64,000 bases of DNA, from contig CAYZXT010000007.1 of the NCBI GenBank assembly GCA_964482515.1, forward strand, positions 47,491 through 111,490, given 5' to 3'. A program made the position numbers and the translations under genes. Below are positions 1 to 8,461 of this stretch, one piece after another; position 1 is the first letter of the stretch, and every line of letters starts with the position of its first letter. The notes below the pieces were generated by a model. It was not told the DNA's origin, ran no database searches, and saw only the letters and a program-made list of their open reading frames with translations. This DNA is from CAYZXT01 sp964482515 (GTDB taxonomy: Bacteria; Elusimicrobiota; Elusimicrobia; FEN-1173).

Positions 1-1020
1 GCCAGCGTGCGGTTCAAGTCGCTGGCCGAAGGCGTCGTCGAGTTCGAGGACATCATCCGCGGGCCCATGAAGTTCGAGAGCGAGCTCATGGAGGATTTCG
101 TCATCCTGAAGACCTCCGGCATCCCGACCTACAATTTCGCCTGCGTGGTGGACGACCACGAGATGAAGATTACCCACGTCGTCCGCGGCGACGACCACCT
201 TTCCAATACGCCCCGCCAGATCCTGACCTACAAAGCTCTCGGCTGGGACTTTCCGGTTTTCGCGCACTTGTCCATGATCCTTGGGCCCGACGGCAGCCGT
301 TTATCGAAGCGGCACGGCGCCACCTCGGTCCAGGAATACGCGGCCGAAGGCTATCTGCCGGAAGCTGTCCGGAATTATCTGGCGCTGCTCGGCTGGTCCA
401 CGGAGGACAGCCAGGACCTCTTCGGTCCGGACGAGCTGAAGGAGAAGTTCACGCTGGAGCGCTGCGGCAAGAGTCCGGCGATTTTCGATCCCATGCGGTT
501 GATCTGGATGAACGGCGAGTACATGCGCAAATTGCCGCCCAAGGAATTGGCGGAGAGGGCGATCCCCTTTATTGTGAAAGCGGGCCTTTTCCCCGATGAG
601 GCCGCGGCCCGCGCCCGGCAATCCAAGATCGAGGCCGCCGTCGCCATGGAGCAGGAAAAAGTAAAACTCCTGACAGACGTCGCCGGGCGCATCGACATTT
701 TCTTCAGGGACGTTCAGTACGACGCGGAATCCGTGGAAAAGGTTTTGAAAAAGCCCGACGTCCCGTCCGTCTTGGAAGACGCCGTGAAGGTTTTCCGGGA
801 ACTCGCCGCGTTCAGCGCCGCTTCGACGGAAGAAGCCTGCAAGGCTCTCGCTGCCAAGCGCGGCGTCAAGAACGGCGCCATCTATCACCCGGTGCGCGTG
901 GCGGTTTCCGGGCGTACGCAGGGGCCGAGCCTCTTCCACATGCTGGAACTGCTCGGCAGGGAAGAATCCATCAACCGCATCCAAAAGACCGCGGCGAAGT
1001 TTTTCACGCCAGCGAACTAA
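1..1020 (+). CDS. gltX: Glutamyl-tRNA synthetase, C-terminal part (5' end outside window)
   Basis: Charges tRNA-Glu with glutamate in the cytoplasm. The reading frame is open from base 1, so the N-terminal HIGH region is missing. What remains shows the conserved catalytic-core segment TYNFACVVDD, the motif VVRGDDHLSNTPRQI, and the ATP-binding KMSKS-type loop in the form RLSKRHG. The all-helical anticodon-binding domain of class I GluRS follows. About 340 residues remain of the usual 470-500. The gene ends about 20 bases before a REPIN-like repeat and is followed on the same strand by glnS, so glutaminyl-tRNA is probably made directly here. Family assignment is very secure. Confidence 0.97.
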   Translation, partial: ASVRFKSLAEGVVEFEDIIRGPMKFESELMEDFVILKTSGIPTYNFACVVDDHEMKITHVVRGDDHLSNTPRQILTYKALGWDFPVFAHLSMILGPDGSRLSKRHGATSVQEYAAEGYLPEAVRNYLALLGWSTEDSQDLFGPDELKEKFTLERCGKSPAIFDPMRLIWMNGEYMRKLPPKELAERAIPFIVKAGLFPDEAAARARQSKIEAAVAMEQEKVKLLTDVAGRIDIFFRDVQYDAESVEKVLKKPDVPSVLEDAVKVFRELAAFSAASTEEACKALAAKRGVKNGAIYHPVRVAVSGRTQGPSLFHMLELLGREESINRIQKTAAKFFTPAN

Positions 1021-1036
1021 AGAATTTAGTCAAGTC

Positions 1037-1120
1037 GTCACCCCGGCGGAAGCCGGGGTCCAGAAGATTCGTGTGTATTGAAATGATTTATGACTGGATT
1101 CCGGCTTTCGCCGGAATGAC
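1037..1120. repeat. REPIN-like paired-hairpin repeat, copy 1
   Basis: Two hairpins in tandem: CCCCGGCggaaGCCGGGG (7-bp stem) and ATTCCGGCtttcGCCGGAAT (8-bp stem). They are bounded by GTCA at the left and TGAC at the right, so the ends are inverted. The linker between the hairpins is about 28 bases. It lies between gltX and glnS and ends 17 bases before the glnS start codon. It is one of seven copies in the window. Confidence 0.9.
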
Positions 1121-1137
1121 GGATCAAAGGAAATTAT

Positions 1138-2844
1138 ATGACGCAGACCACCGAAAACAATCCGACGCAAGTTCCGCTCGAGCCGGAAAAGAAGTCCGAC
1201 TTCATCCGCGATTTCATCGACAAGGACCTGAAGTCCGGCCGCTATCAGCCGCCGGTCCACACCCGCTTTCCGCCGGAGCCCAACGGCTACCTCCACATCG
1301 GCCACGCCAAATCCATCTGCCTCAACTTCGGCATCGCCAAGGACTACAACGGCCTCTGCAACCTCCGCTTTGACGACACGAACCCGGCGAAGGAGGAGAT
1401 GGAATACATCGAGTCCATCAAGACCGACGTCCGCTGGCTGGGTTTCGACTGGGCGGACCGGGAATATTACGCGTCGGATTACTTCGACCAGATTTACCAG
1501 TGGGCCGAGCAGCTCATCCAAAAGGGCAAGGCCTACGTCTGCGACCTGACCGGCGACCAGATCCGCCAGTATCGCGGCACGCTGACCGAGCCGGGTAAGG
1601 AAAGCCCCTTCCGCAACCGGTCCATCGAGGAGAATTTGGATTTGTTCCGCCGCATGAAGGCGGGGGAATTCCCGGACGCTTCCCGCGTGCTGCGCGCCAA
1701 GATCGACATGGCGCACCCGAATTTGAACATGCGCGACCCGGTGATGTACCGCATCCTCCGCGCCACGCACCCGCACGTCGGCGACAAATGGTGCATCTAC
1801 CCGATGTACGATTGGGCCCACGGCCAGTCCGATTCCATCGAGAAGATCACGCATTCCATCTGCACGCTGGAGTTCGAGGACCATCGCCCGCTCTATGAAT
1901 GGTATCTGAAGGAACTGGGTATCTACGCGCCGCGCCAGATCGAATTCGCCCGCCTGAACATCACCCACACGATGCTGAGCAAGCGGAAGCTTTTGGAGCT
2001 GGTGAAGAACGGGACGGTCAAGGGTTGGGACGATCCGCGCATGCCCACGATTTCCGGTTTTCGCCGGCGCGGTTACACTCCCGAAGCCATCCGCGAGTTC
2101 GCCAGGATGATCGGCGTCACCAAGAGCAATAGCGTCGTGGAATTGTCCGCGCTGGAATTCTGCCTGCGCCAGGATTTGAACAAGCGCTGCCCCCGCGTGC
2201 TTGGCGTGCTTCGGCCGCTGAGGGTCGTGATCGACAATTACCCGGAAGGACAGGTGGACGAGCTGGAATGCGTGAACAACCCGGAAGACCCGTCCGCCGG
2301 CAGCCGCAAGGTCCCGTTTTCCAAAGTCATCTACATCGAGCAGGACGATTTCCGCGAAGACCCCCCGCCGAAGTTCTTCCGCATGAGCGTCGGCCGCGAG
2401 GTCCGGCTGCGCTACGCCTATTTCGTCAAGTGCGTCAGCGTGCTGAAGAACCCGATCAACGGGGAAATCGTGGAGATCCATTGCACCTACGACCCGGAGA
2501 CCCGCGGCGGGAACAATCCGCCCGACGGCCGGAAGGTGAAAGCCACCATCCATTGGGTCAGCGCGGCCCATGCCGTGCCCGTGGAAGCGCGGCTCTACGA
2601 CAATTTGTTCGCCAATCCGGACCCGACGCCGGACGATCCGATCAATCCGAAGTCCTTGGAGACGGTTTCCGCTTTTGTGGAGCCTTCCGTCGCGTCGGCC
2701 AAAGCGGGCGACCGGTTCCAGTTCGAGCGGCTGGGCTATTTCTGCGTGGACCCCGATTCAAAGCCCGGCAAGCCGGTGTTCAACCGCACCGTCACGCTGC
2801 AGGACAGCTGGGCCAAGATCGAAAAGAAGCAGCAGGGGAAATAG
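1138..2844 (+). CDS. glnS: Glutaminyl-tRNA synthetase
   Basis: Ligates glutamine to tRNA-Gln (class I synthetase). The ATP-binding signature reads PPEPNGYLHIGHAKS (HIGH variant, near residue 45) and the second signature is MLSKRKL. The segment RFDDTNP of the catalytic core is intact, followed by the two beta-barrel anticodon-binding domains typical of GlnRS. At 568 aa it is close to the usual 550-570. The ATG is preceded by an AAAGGAA ribosome site just after the copy-1 repeat. The gene is followed 81 bases later by a tRNA-Gln gene. A direct GlnRS route suggests the organism need not rely on GatCAB for Gln-tRNA, although GatCAB could be encoded elsewhere. Confidence 0.97.
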   Translation: MTQTTENNPTQVPLEPEKKSDFIRDFIDKDLKSGRYQPPVHTRFPPEPNGYLHIGHAKSICLNFGIAKDYNGLCNLRFDDTNPAKEEMEYIESIKTDVRWLGFDWADREYYASDYFDQIYQWAEQLIQKGKAYVCDLTGDQIRQYRGTLTEPGKESPFRNRSIEENLDLFRRMKAGEFPDASRVLRAKIDMAHPNLNMRDPVMYRILRATHPHVGDKWCIYPMYDWAHGQSDSIEKITHSICTLEFEDHRPLYEWYLKELGIYAPRQIEFARLNITHTMLSKRKLLELVKNGTVKGWDDPRMPTISGFRRRGYTPEAIREFARMIGVTKSNSVVELSALEFCLRQDLNKRCPRVLGVLRPLRVVIDNYPEGQVDELECVNNPEDPSAGSRKVPFSKVIYIEQDDFREDPPPKFFRMSVGREVRLRYAYFVKCVSVLKNPINGEIVEIHCTYDPETRGGNNPPDGRKVKATIHWVSAAHAVPVEARLYDNLFANPDPTPDDPINPKSLETVSAFVEPSVASAKAGDRFQFERLGYFCVDPDSKPGKPVFNRTVTLQDSWAKIEKKQQGK

Positions 2845-2925
2845 CCGAGGATTTTTCAGGAAGTTGTCGTCGGACGGGCCGCTTCTTGATATAATTGGCT
2901 TGTTTCCGGACCATCAACCAATTTT

Positions 2926-2996
2926 TGCCCCGTAGTGTAACGGTAGCACGAGTGGCTCTGAACCACTTAGTCAAGGTTCAAATCCTTGCGGGGCAG
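2926..2996 (+). tRNA. tRNA-Gln (anticodon CUG)
   Basis: A complete cloverleaf can be drawn by hand. The acceptor arm TGCCCCG pairs with CGGGGCA, with G as discriminator. The anticodon arm is AGTGG-CTCTGAA-CCACT, giving anticodon CTG. The T arm is CAAGG-TTCAAAT-CCTTG. The D arm is short (GTG...CAC). CCA is not encoded. A TATAAT hexamer lies at 2890-2895 but has no good -35 at 16-18 bp. The tRNA directly follows glnS, the gene of its own synthetase, and is followed by a terminator hairpin. Confidence 0.93.
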
Positions 2997-3003
2997 GTTT
3001 TCA

Positions 3004-3037
3004 AAAAGGCATTGCCAGAAAATGGGCGATGCCTTTT
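3004..3037 (+). terminator. Rho-independent terminator after tRNA-Gln
   Basis: A 13-bp stem, AAAAGGCATTGCC with GGCGATGCCTTTT, has one G-U wobble and an 8-base loop. Because it starts with A4 and ends with T4 it could work in both directions. It starts 7 bases after the tRNA. Confidence 0.75.
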
Positions 3038-3157
3038 CAATTCCTAATATGGTTCGGGCGGGGATGAATCCAAAACCGGCGTCGGGGCGTAATCATGATA
3101 ACGGAGGGAGGATGGGACGCCATGGTCAATTCTTATGAAAATTGTCAAAATGGAGGC

Positions 3158-3784
3158 ATGAAGCGATTCATGATGATTGTTTCTATCCTTCTCTCTCTAG
3201 GATTATCTATGGCCACATCTTCCCATTCGGATAACAAATCAAATACCGGTCAAAAAACCGAGCTCGCCACCTTCGCTGGCGGATGCTTCTGGTGCATGAC
3301 CCCGCCCTACGACAACCTGAAATCCAAGGGCGTCATCAGCGTGCTTGCGGGTTACACGGGCGGCCGGACGAAGAACCCCACCTATGAAGAGGTCAGCAGC
3401 GGCAGCACCGGACATATTGAGGCGGTTCAAGTGACCTATGACCCCTCAAAAATAGCTTACGACGATTTATTGGACGCTTTTTGGCGGAACATCGACCCCA
3501 CGGACGAGTACGGCCAATTCGCGGACAAAGGTTCCCAGTACATAACGGCGATCTTCTACCACGGGGACGAGCAGAAGCGTTTGGCCGAGGCCTCGAAAGA
3601 CAAACTGGATAATTCGGGCAAGTTCAACAAACCCATCAAGACGAAAATCCTGCCTGCGTCGGAATTCTTTCCAGCGGAAAGTTACCATCAGGATTATTAC
3701 CTCAAGAATCCCGTCCATTATAACGCCTACAAAAAAGGCTCCGGCCGCGAAGGTTTTCTCAAGAAAACCTGGGACGAACATTAA
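3158..3784 (+). CDS. msrA: Peptide methionine (S)-S-oxide reductase, exported
   Basis: Repairs oxidised methionine residues in proteins. The MsrA core begins near residue 37 with TFAGGCFWCM; C43 is the expected nucleophile and C46 lies in the same motif. Later family segments include GYTGG, GSTGHIEAVQV and the C-terminal SYHQDYY. The chosen ATG gives a hydrophobic N-terminus (MKRFMMIVSILLSLGLSMA) that looks like a signal peptide, so the enzyme probably acts in the periplasm. The start is uncertain: in-frame ATGs exist at 3095 and 3122, and the one at 3122 follows a GGAGGGAGG run about 10 bases upstream. It is 208 aa from the chosen start. It stands alone, 19 bases before the next gene. Confidence 0.92.
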   Translation: MKRFMMIVSILLSLGLSMATSSHSDNKSNTGQKTELATFAGGCFWCMTPPYDNLKSKGVISVLAGYTGGRTKNPTYEEVSSGSTGHIEAVQVTYDPSKIAYDDLLDAFWRNIDPTDEYGQFADKGSQYITAIFYHGDEQKRLAEASKDKLDNSGKFNKPIKTKILPASEFFPAESYHQDYYLKNPVHYNAYKKGSGREGFLKKTWDEH

Positions 3785-3803
3785 TTAAAAAACGAGGTCA
3801 TCC

Positions 3804-4685
3804 ATGAGCGATTTACCTGCCGTCGGATTTATCGGGCTGGGGATCATGGGATTTCCCATGGCCAGGCATTTGAGCGGGGCCGGCTATCCTGTGACGGTTT
3901 GGAACCGCAACGCCGCAAAAGCGGACGGGGCGAAGAGCTTCGGCGCGTCCGTCGCGAAAACGCCGCGGGTAGCGGTTTCCGGCGCGCGGTTCATCATCAC
4001 GATGGTCACGGGGCCGGACGCGATCCGCCAAGTGATGGGCGGGCCGGACGGTTTCCTCTCGTCCGATGAAAAAGACGACGTTTGGATACAGATGAGTACC
4101 ATCGACATCGCTTCCACGAATGAATTCGCGGCGGCCGCCAAGAAAAAGGGCTGGGGGTTTCTGGATTGCCCGGTGACGGGCAGCAAGAAGCAGGTGGAAG
4201 CGGCGCAGTTGATTTTATTGGCGGGCGGCGACGCGGGAGTTTTGGACGAGGCGCGGCCTTTGCTGTTGAAGATGGGGAAAACCGTCGTCCACGCCGGTGG
4301 CGTCGGCGCGGGGGCGGCGTTGAAATTATGCATGAACCTGATCGTGGCGCAGATGACCACGGCGCTGGTGGAATCCGCTTCTCTCGCGCAAGCCACCGGT
4401 GTTGATCCATCTAAGATTTTCGATGTTTTGAAAAACAGCCCCGCTCTGGACAACGGTTACTACCGTATCAAGGAAGAGGCCGTCCTCAAACAAAATTTCT
4501 CTCCGGCCTTTTCCCTGGCCAACATGCTGAAGGACGTTCGTTTCATGACGAAGGAAGCCGGGCGGCGCGGGTTGAAACTGCCGGTGACCGAATCCGTCCA
4601 ATCGGTCATGGAAGACGCATTGGCCCAGGGGCTGGGCGACCAAGATCTGACGGTTATTCTTAAGGCCGCCAGGAGCCAGGTCTGA
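3804..4685 (+). CDS. NAD(P)-dependent beta-hydroxyacid dehydrogenase family protein
   Basis: Member of the 3-hydroxyisobutyrate / tartronate semialdehyde reductase family (293 aa, normal length). The N-terminal Rossmann fold shows GFIGLGIMGFPMARHL (GxGxMG) and NR at the end of strand 2. The substrate motif of the family appears as DCPVTGSKK near residue 120. The catalytic lysine is expected in the segment GAALKLCMNL near residue 173. The C-terminal helical domain (KDVRFMTKEA) is complete. The family covers hydroxyisobutyrate, glyoxylate, succinic semialdehyde and tartronate semialdehyde substrates, and nothing nearby decides between them. A GAGG ribosome site precedes the ATG. It converges with the ThiF/MoeB-like gene. 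Confidence 0.9.
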   Translation: MSDLPAVGFIGLGIMGFPMARHLSGAGYPVTVWNRNAAKADGAKSFGASVAKTPRVAVSGARFIITMVTGPDAIRQVMGGPDGFLSSDEKDDVWIQMSTIDIASTNEFAAAAKKKGWGFLDCPVTGSKKQVEAAQLILLAGGDAGVLDEARPLLLKMGKTVVHAGGVGAGAALKLCMNLIVAQMTTALVESASLAQATGVDPSKIFDVLKNSPALDNGYYRIKEEAVLKQNFSPAFSLANMLKDVRFMTKEAGRRGLKLPVTESVQSVMEDALAQGLGDQDLTVILKAARSQV

Positions 4686-4706
4686 TTGGAGCTGTTCGCG
4701 TAGAGG

Positions 4707-5444
4707 TCAGTGCAGTTTCGCGCAGGCCGGGCAGTCAGGGTCGCGCCGGACCTTTAATATTTGAAACTCCATGCGTTCGCCGTCCCACACTAAGAGCTTC
4801 CCTTTAAAGTTCTCGCCGAACCCCGACAGATACTTCAGCGCTTCCATCGCCAGCATGCAGCCGATCACGCCCGGCGTGGCCCCAAGCACGGGAAAAACCT
4901 CCTTCGGCGGAGCGTCGGGGAAAAGGCACTGCAGGCATGGCGTTTCGGGCGGGAACAGGAATGACATTCTGCCGTCCAATCCCCAGACGCTGCCGTAGAC
5001 CATGGGAATCCTCTTGCGGATGGCGCATTCATTGAGCAGATATCGCGTGGGGAAATTATCCATGCCGTCTATGATGAGGTTCGCGTCGCCCACCAATTCG
5101 TCCACATTATGCGGTTCGATTTTGGTTTCAATCGCCGTCACGCAGATGCGCGGGTTCTGGGTTTCCAAGGTCTTTTTGGCGGATTGGACTTTTTTCACGC
5201 CGACCCGGGATGGGTCGTGGAGGATCTGACGGTTCAGGTTGGAGAAATCCACCACATCAAAATCGCATACCTTTAAATGACCCACTCCGGCCGCGGCCAA
5301 ATAAAGGGCGGCAGGGGATCCCAAACCACCGGCGCCAGCCATAAAAACGGTTGATTCTTGGATGCGTTTCTGGCCGGCTTCTCCCCAGCCGGGAAGCATC
5401 ATCTGGCGGGTGTACCGGATCGTGTCTTCTTTGGACAGCGGCAT
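4707..5444 (-). CDS. ThiF/MoeB/HesA-family adenylyltransferase
   Basis: E1-like enzyme that adenylates the C-terminal glycine of a ubiquitin-like sulfur carrier (MoaD or ThiS type). The nucleotide-binding loop is GAGGLGSPAALYLAAAG near residues 36-51. The family segment FSNLNRQILH supplies the conserved N and R residues. Two CxxC pairs (CLQC near residue 170 and CPAC at the C-terminus) form the expected structural zinc site. At 245 aa it lacks the rhodanese domain of longer MoeZ/MOCS3 forms. No molybdopterin or thiamine gene lies nearby, so MoeB versus ThiF cannot be decided. A GGGAGGAAC ribosome site precedes the ATG. Confidence 0.9.
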   Translation of the reverse strand: MPLSKEDTIRYTRQMMLPGWGEAGQKRIQESTVFMAGAGGLGSPAALYLAAAGVGHLKVCDFDVVDFSNLNRQILHDPSRVGVKKVQSAKKTLETQNPRICVTAIETKIEPHNVDELVGDANLIIDGMDNFPTRYLLNECAIRKRIPMVYGSVWGLDGRMSFLFPPETPCLQCLFPDAPPKEVFPVLGATPGVIGCMLAMEALKYLSGFGENFKGKLLVWDGERMEFQILKVRRDPDCPACAKLH

Positions 5445-5778
5445 GTTCCTCCCAATGCGAATGATACAGAATACGATTTGTTTTTTATTTTAATTATGAT
5501 TTGCATCATATCTGCAGTTGCCTTTGCTTTCTACAATGACCTAAATTAAAACGTTGCAATAGGTAGGGCCTTCTCGCGGGAATCTACGAAAATTTGGTTC
5601 AACACCCATGATTGACTTTAAATCAGCGAATGTTGTAGACTTAAATTGGATTAGAAGCGAGATGCTTTTGGGGAGCGCGCCCTGCGCTTCTCGGAATACG
5701 TCCGCTTTTCCCTCTACATCAGCCTCCGTAGATCGTTCGCGCTGCCACTTTGACGCATTTGATAATTAAGAGGAATTT
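5445..5778. other. 334-bp AT-rich divergent intergenic region
   Basis: Separates the ThiF/MoeB-like gene (minus) from the DUF4912 gene (plus). No convincing gene is seen. A possible plus-strand promoter is TTGACT at 5612-5617 and TAGACT at 5636-5641 with an 18-base spacer. Downstream of it a 7-bp inverted repeat (AGAAGCG at 5653-5659, CGCTTCT at 5685-5691) could fold in the leader. The part near the minus-strand gene is very AT-rich and probably holds its promoter. Confidence 0.5.
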
Positions 5779-6675
5779 ATGAGTTCGAATCTTAACGCGC
5801 CCGTCGCCGTTCCAGCCGTCACCGGCTATATTGAGCGTGGCCCTAACCTGCCGCGGGACTACGGCGTCACGCGTCTGGTCCTTCTGCCGCGTGATCCGCA
5901 ATGGATGCACACCTATTGGGAAATAGCTTCTTACACATGGGATGAAATTGAAAAGAGCTTCGGGGGCGTCGTGCGCACCCAGGGTCGCCCGATTCTGCGG
6001 CTCTATTCTTCCCGCGGGAACGACAAAAAGGTTTTTGATATCGGGGTGGAATTGGATGCGCGAAACTGGTACGTGTTCAGCCCGCTGCGCGGTGGTTCGT
6101 GGGTGGCGGAGATCGGCCTCATGCTTCCGGACGGCCGGTTCATCGTTTTGGCCCGCTCGAATGAAATCCGCCTGCCGTTGGGGTATGTCTCGGACATCCT
6201 CGACGAACATTGGGGTGTGCTTAAGGGCGAATGGGAACGCCTCTACGCGTTGTCGGGCGGAGGTCGCCTCGGCGCCGGATCCTTGGATATCGCCCGCATG
6301 CTGGCCCAGCGCTGGCAGTTCCTTAAATCCATTTCTTCCTGGGGCGCGTCTCCCGGGATTTCCTCCTGGGCCAAACGGCCAGATCATGCGCGGCAAAAGA
6401 AGTTCTGGCTCGTCGCGGATTGCGAATTGGTGGTTTACGGGGCCACCGAACCGGACGCGCGCGTGACGGTGCAGGGCCAGGCTGTGCAGCTTAACCCGGA
6501 TGGCACGTTTTCGTTGCGCTTCTCGCTTCCCGACGGCAAGCTCGGTATTCCCATCGAGGCCGTTAACAAGGATGGGGATCTTTCCGAATCGATAGAGTTC
6601 ACCATCAACCGCAAGACGCAGGTCCCGTCCCCCATCGTATCGGCCGGATCTTCCGTCAACGGAAAAACAAAATAG
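5779..6675 (+). CDS. DUF4912 domain protein, partner of the GH57 branching enzyme
   Basis: 298 aa with no signal peptide. The N-terminal half matches DUF4912, with its characteristic segment RLVLLPRDPQWMHTYWEI near residue 30, and continues through a second region (FSPLRGGSWVAEIG). The C-terminal part (about 205-285) looks like a small beta-sandwich, with LVADCELVVYGATEPDA and later NKDGDLSESIEF. DUF4912 proteins recur next to GH57 alpha-glucan enzymes, and this one sits 15 bases upstream of such a gene. A role in glycogen binding or control is inferred from context only. An AGAGGAA ribosome site precedes the ATG. Confidence 0.82.
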   Translation: MSSNLNAPVAVPAVTGYIERGPNLPRDYGVTRLVLLPRDPQWMHTYWEIASYTWDEIEKSFGGVVRTQGRPILRLYSSRGNDKKVFDIGVELDARNWYVFSPLRGGSWVAEIGLMLPDGRFIVLARSNEIRLPLGYVSDILDEHWGVLKGEWERLYALSGGGRLGAGSLDIARMLAQRWQFLKSISSWGASPGISSWAKRPDHARQKKFWLVADCELVVYGATEPDARVTVQGQAVQLNPDGTFSLRFSLPDGKLGIPIEAVNKDGDLSESIEFTINRKTQVPSPIVSAGSSVNGKTK

Positions 6676-6690
6676 GGATTCCCATACTAA

Positions 6691-8310
6691 ATGGCTGACC
6701 CTCAAGGTTATCTTTCCCTCGTACTTCACGCCCATCTTCCTTTCGTGCGCCATCCGGAATATCCGGACTTTCTCGAGGAGGATTGGTTTTACGAGGCCAT
6801 AACGGAAACCTACGTTCCGCTCCTGGACATGATGGAGCGTTTGGCCGGCGAAGGCGTCCATTTCCGACTGTCCATGTCCCTCACCCCGCCGCTGTGCCAC
6901 ATGTTGTCCGACGATTTGCTTCTCACACGCTACCGCAAAAAACTAGAACTCCTCATCGAGCTCGCTGAAAAAGAAGTCCTCCGCACCAGACCCCTTCACG
7001 CCGATTTCCAGGAAACCGCCTTGATGTATTTGGGCAAGTTCAAACGCGTTCGCGAGATTTTTGACGCCTGCCATGGCAGGCTTTTGACCCGGTTCAAGGC
7101 GCTCCAGGACGCCGGGCTCCTGGAGATCATCACCTGCGGAGCGACCCACGGTTATCTGCCTTTGATGATCCACCCGGAATCCCGCTACGCGCAGGTAAAG
7201 GTGGCTGTGGACGAATATAAACGTCATTTTGAACGCGCGCCGCGGGGGATTTGGCTGCCGGAATGCGCCTTCGCTCCCGGCGTCGATGCGATATTGCGGG
7301 AAAATGGGATCTCATTTTCATACTTGGATGCGCACGGAGTGCTCTTCGGCACCCCCCGCCCGCGTTACGGCGTTTTCGCGCCCATATACGCGCCGGGCAG
7401 CGTGGCGTTCTTCGGCCGCGACATGGAAACCGCGCAGCAGGTTTGGTCCGCGGAGCAGGGCTACCCCGGTGACTACAGCTACCGGGAATTCTACCGCGAC
7501 GTCGGATATGATTTGGATTATGAATACGTAAAGCCTTACCTGCATGAAGACGGCGTCCGCCGGAACATCGGGATCAAATATTTTAAAGTGACGGGTCGAG
7601 TCGGTCTTTCCGACAAGCAGCCCTATTCGCCCCGCCTGGCGCGTGAAACCGCTGCGGCCCACGCGGGGAACTTCCTCTTCAACCGCGAGCGGCAAGTGGA
7701 ATATCTGCGCGGCGTCATGGGCCGCCCTCCCGTGGTCACCTCCATTTATGACGCCGAGCTTTACGGCCATTGGTGGTTCGAGGGGCCGGACTTCCTGGAG
7801 TATTTGCTGAAGAAAATTCACTACGACCAGAACGTCTTTAAAACCATTTTGCCAACGGAATATTTGGAAAAATTCCCGGAGAACCAGATCGTCGAGCCTG
7901 AACCGTCTTCCTGGGGCGACAAGGGGTACCACGAGGTCTGGTTGAACTCCTCCAACGATTGGATCTATCCGCACCTGCATATTGCCGCGGACCGCATGAT
8001 CCACCTGGTCGGAGATTTCCCGGACGCGCAGGGGCTGATGAAGCGCGCCTTGAACCAAGCGGCCCGCGAATTGCTTTTGGCCCAGTCGTCGGATTGGGCG
8101 TTCCTGATGACCGTCGGCACGGCGCGGCAATATTCCGAAAAGCGCACCCGCGAACACATGGGGCGGTTCCTGGAGCTTTATCACCAGATCCGCGAGAACC
8201 GGTTGAACGAAAACTTCGTCAAGTCCCTGGAAGAACGCGACAATATTTTCCCGAACATCGATTACCGCGTCTACCAGGCCCGCACCAAAGTCGCCCAGCC
8301 GGTCGGTTGA
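6691..8310 (+). CDS. GH57 family 1,4-alpha-glucan branching enzyme
   Basis: Introduces alpha-1,6 branches in glycogen-like glucan. The GH57 (beta/alpha)7 barrel starts with LVLHAHLPFVRHPEY (GH57 motif 1, HAHLP). The catalytic nucleophile motif is WLPECAF with E191, and the acid/base motif is YDAELYGHWWFEG with D354. The C-terminal DUF1957-type helical domain ends with SSDWAFLMTVGTARQY. At 539 aa it fits the branching-enzyme subgroup (TK1436/Thermus type) rather than GH57 amylopullulanase. It is probably cotranscribed with the DUF4912 gene. The diguanylate cyclase at 57.7 kb also carries a glycogen-binding domain. Confidence 0.9.
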   Translation: MADPQGYLSLVLHAHLPFVRHPEYPDFLEEDWFYEAITETYVPLLDMMERLAGEGVHFRLSMSLTPPLCHMLSDDLLLTRYRKKLELLIELAEKEVLRTRPLHADFQETALMYLGKFKRVREIFDACHGRLLTRFKALQDAGLLEIITCGATHGYLPLMIHPESRYAQVKVAVDEYKRHFERAPRGIWLPECAFAPGVDAILRENGISFSYLDAHGVLFGTPRPRYGVFAPIYAPGSVAFFGRDMETAQQVWSAEQGYPGDYSYREFYRDVGYDLDYEYVKPYLHEDGVRRNIGIKYFKVTGRVGLSDKQPYSPRLARETAAAHAGNFLFNRERQVEYLRGVMGRPPVVTSIYDAELYGHWWFEGPDFLEYLLKKIHYDQNVFKTILPTEYLEKFPENQIVEPEPSSWGDKGYHEVWLNSSNDWIYPHLHIAADRMIHLVGDFPDAQGLMKRALNQAARELLLAQSSDWAFLMTVGTARQYSEKRTREHMGRFLELYHQIRENRLNENFVKSLEERDNIFPNIDYRVYQARTKVAQPVG

Positions 8311-8317
8311 TCCCCGG

Positions 8318-8346
8318 TTGACACGCGCGCGCGCGTTTGGTATATT
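8318..8346 (+). promoter_or_regulatory. Sigma-70-type promoter of groES-groEL with a CG-repeat spacer
   Basis: TTGACA (perfect -35) at 8318-8323, a 17-base spacer and TATATT (-10) at 8341-8346. The first 12 spacer bases are (CG)6, which together with the preceding ACA form 16 alternating purine-pyrimidine bases, a classic left-handed-DNA-prone tract. The start codon of groES is about 140 bases downstream. Confidence 0.85.
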
Positions 8347-8461
8347 TTTAACCAACAAGAGTAGCACAGTTCCTTTAAGCAGCATAATTTTTAGCTAGTT
8401 ATCGACGGAAAATCAGCCAATCGCTCCCACGGGGGTGAAGGGCTTTTTTTAGCCTCTTTAA

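Noticed and set aside
1030..2571. Long open frame (513 codons) antisense to glnS
   Set aside because: It lies wholly opposite a clear GlnRS gene and its product is rich in Arg/Asp/Val/His in the way produced by reading high-GC genes backwards. Its N-terminal residues come from the repeat.
5358..5549. Small ORF with a hydrophobic C-terminus opposite the end of the MoeB-like gene
   Set aside because: More than half lies antisense to the adenylyltransferase gene and there is no ribosome site. The hydrophobic end is an effect of AT-rich DNA.
8405..8455. Possible attenuator hairpin with a T7 tract in the groES leader
   Set aside because: The stem that can be drawn is only 3-4 bp with a large loop, too weak to call a terminator despite the T-run.
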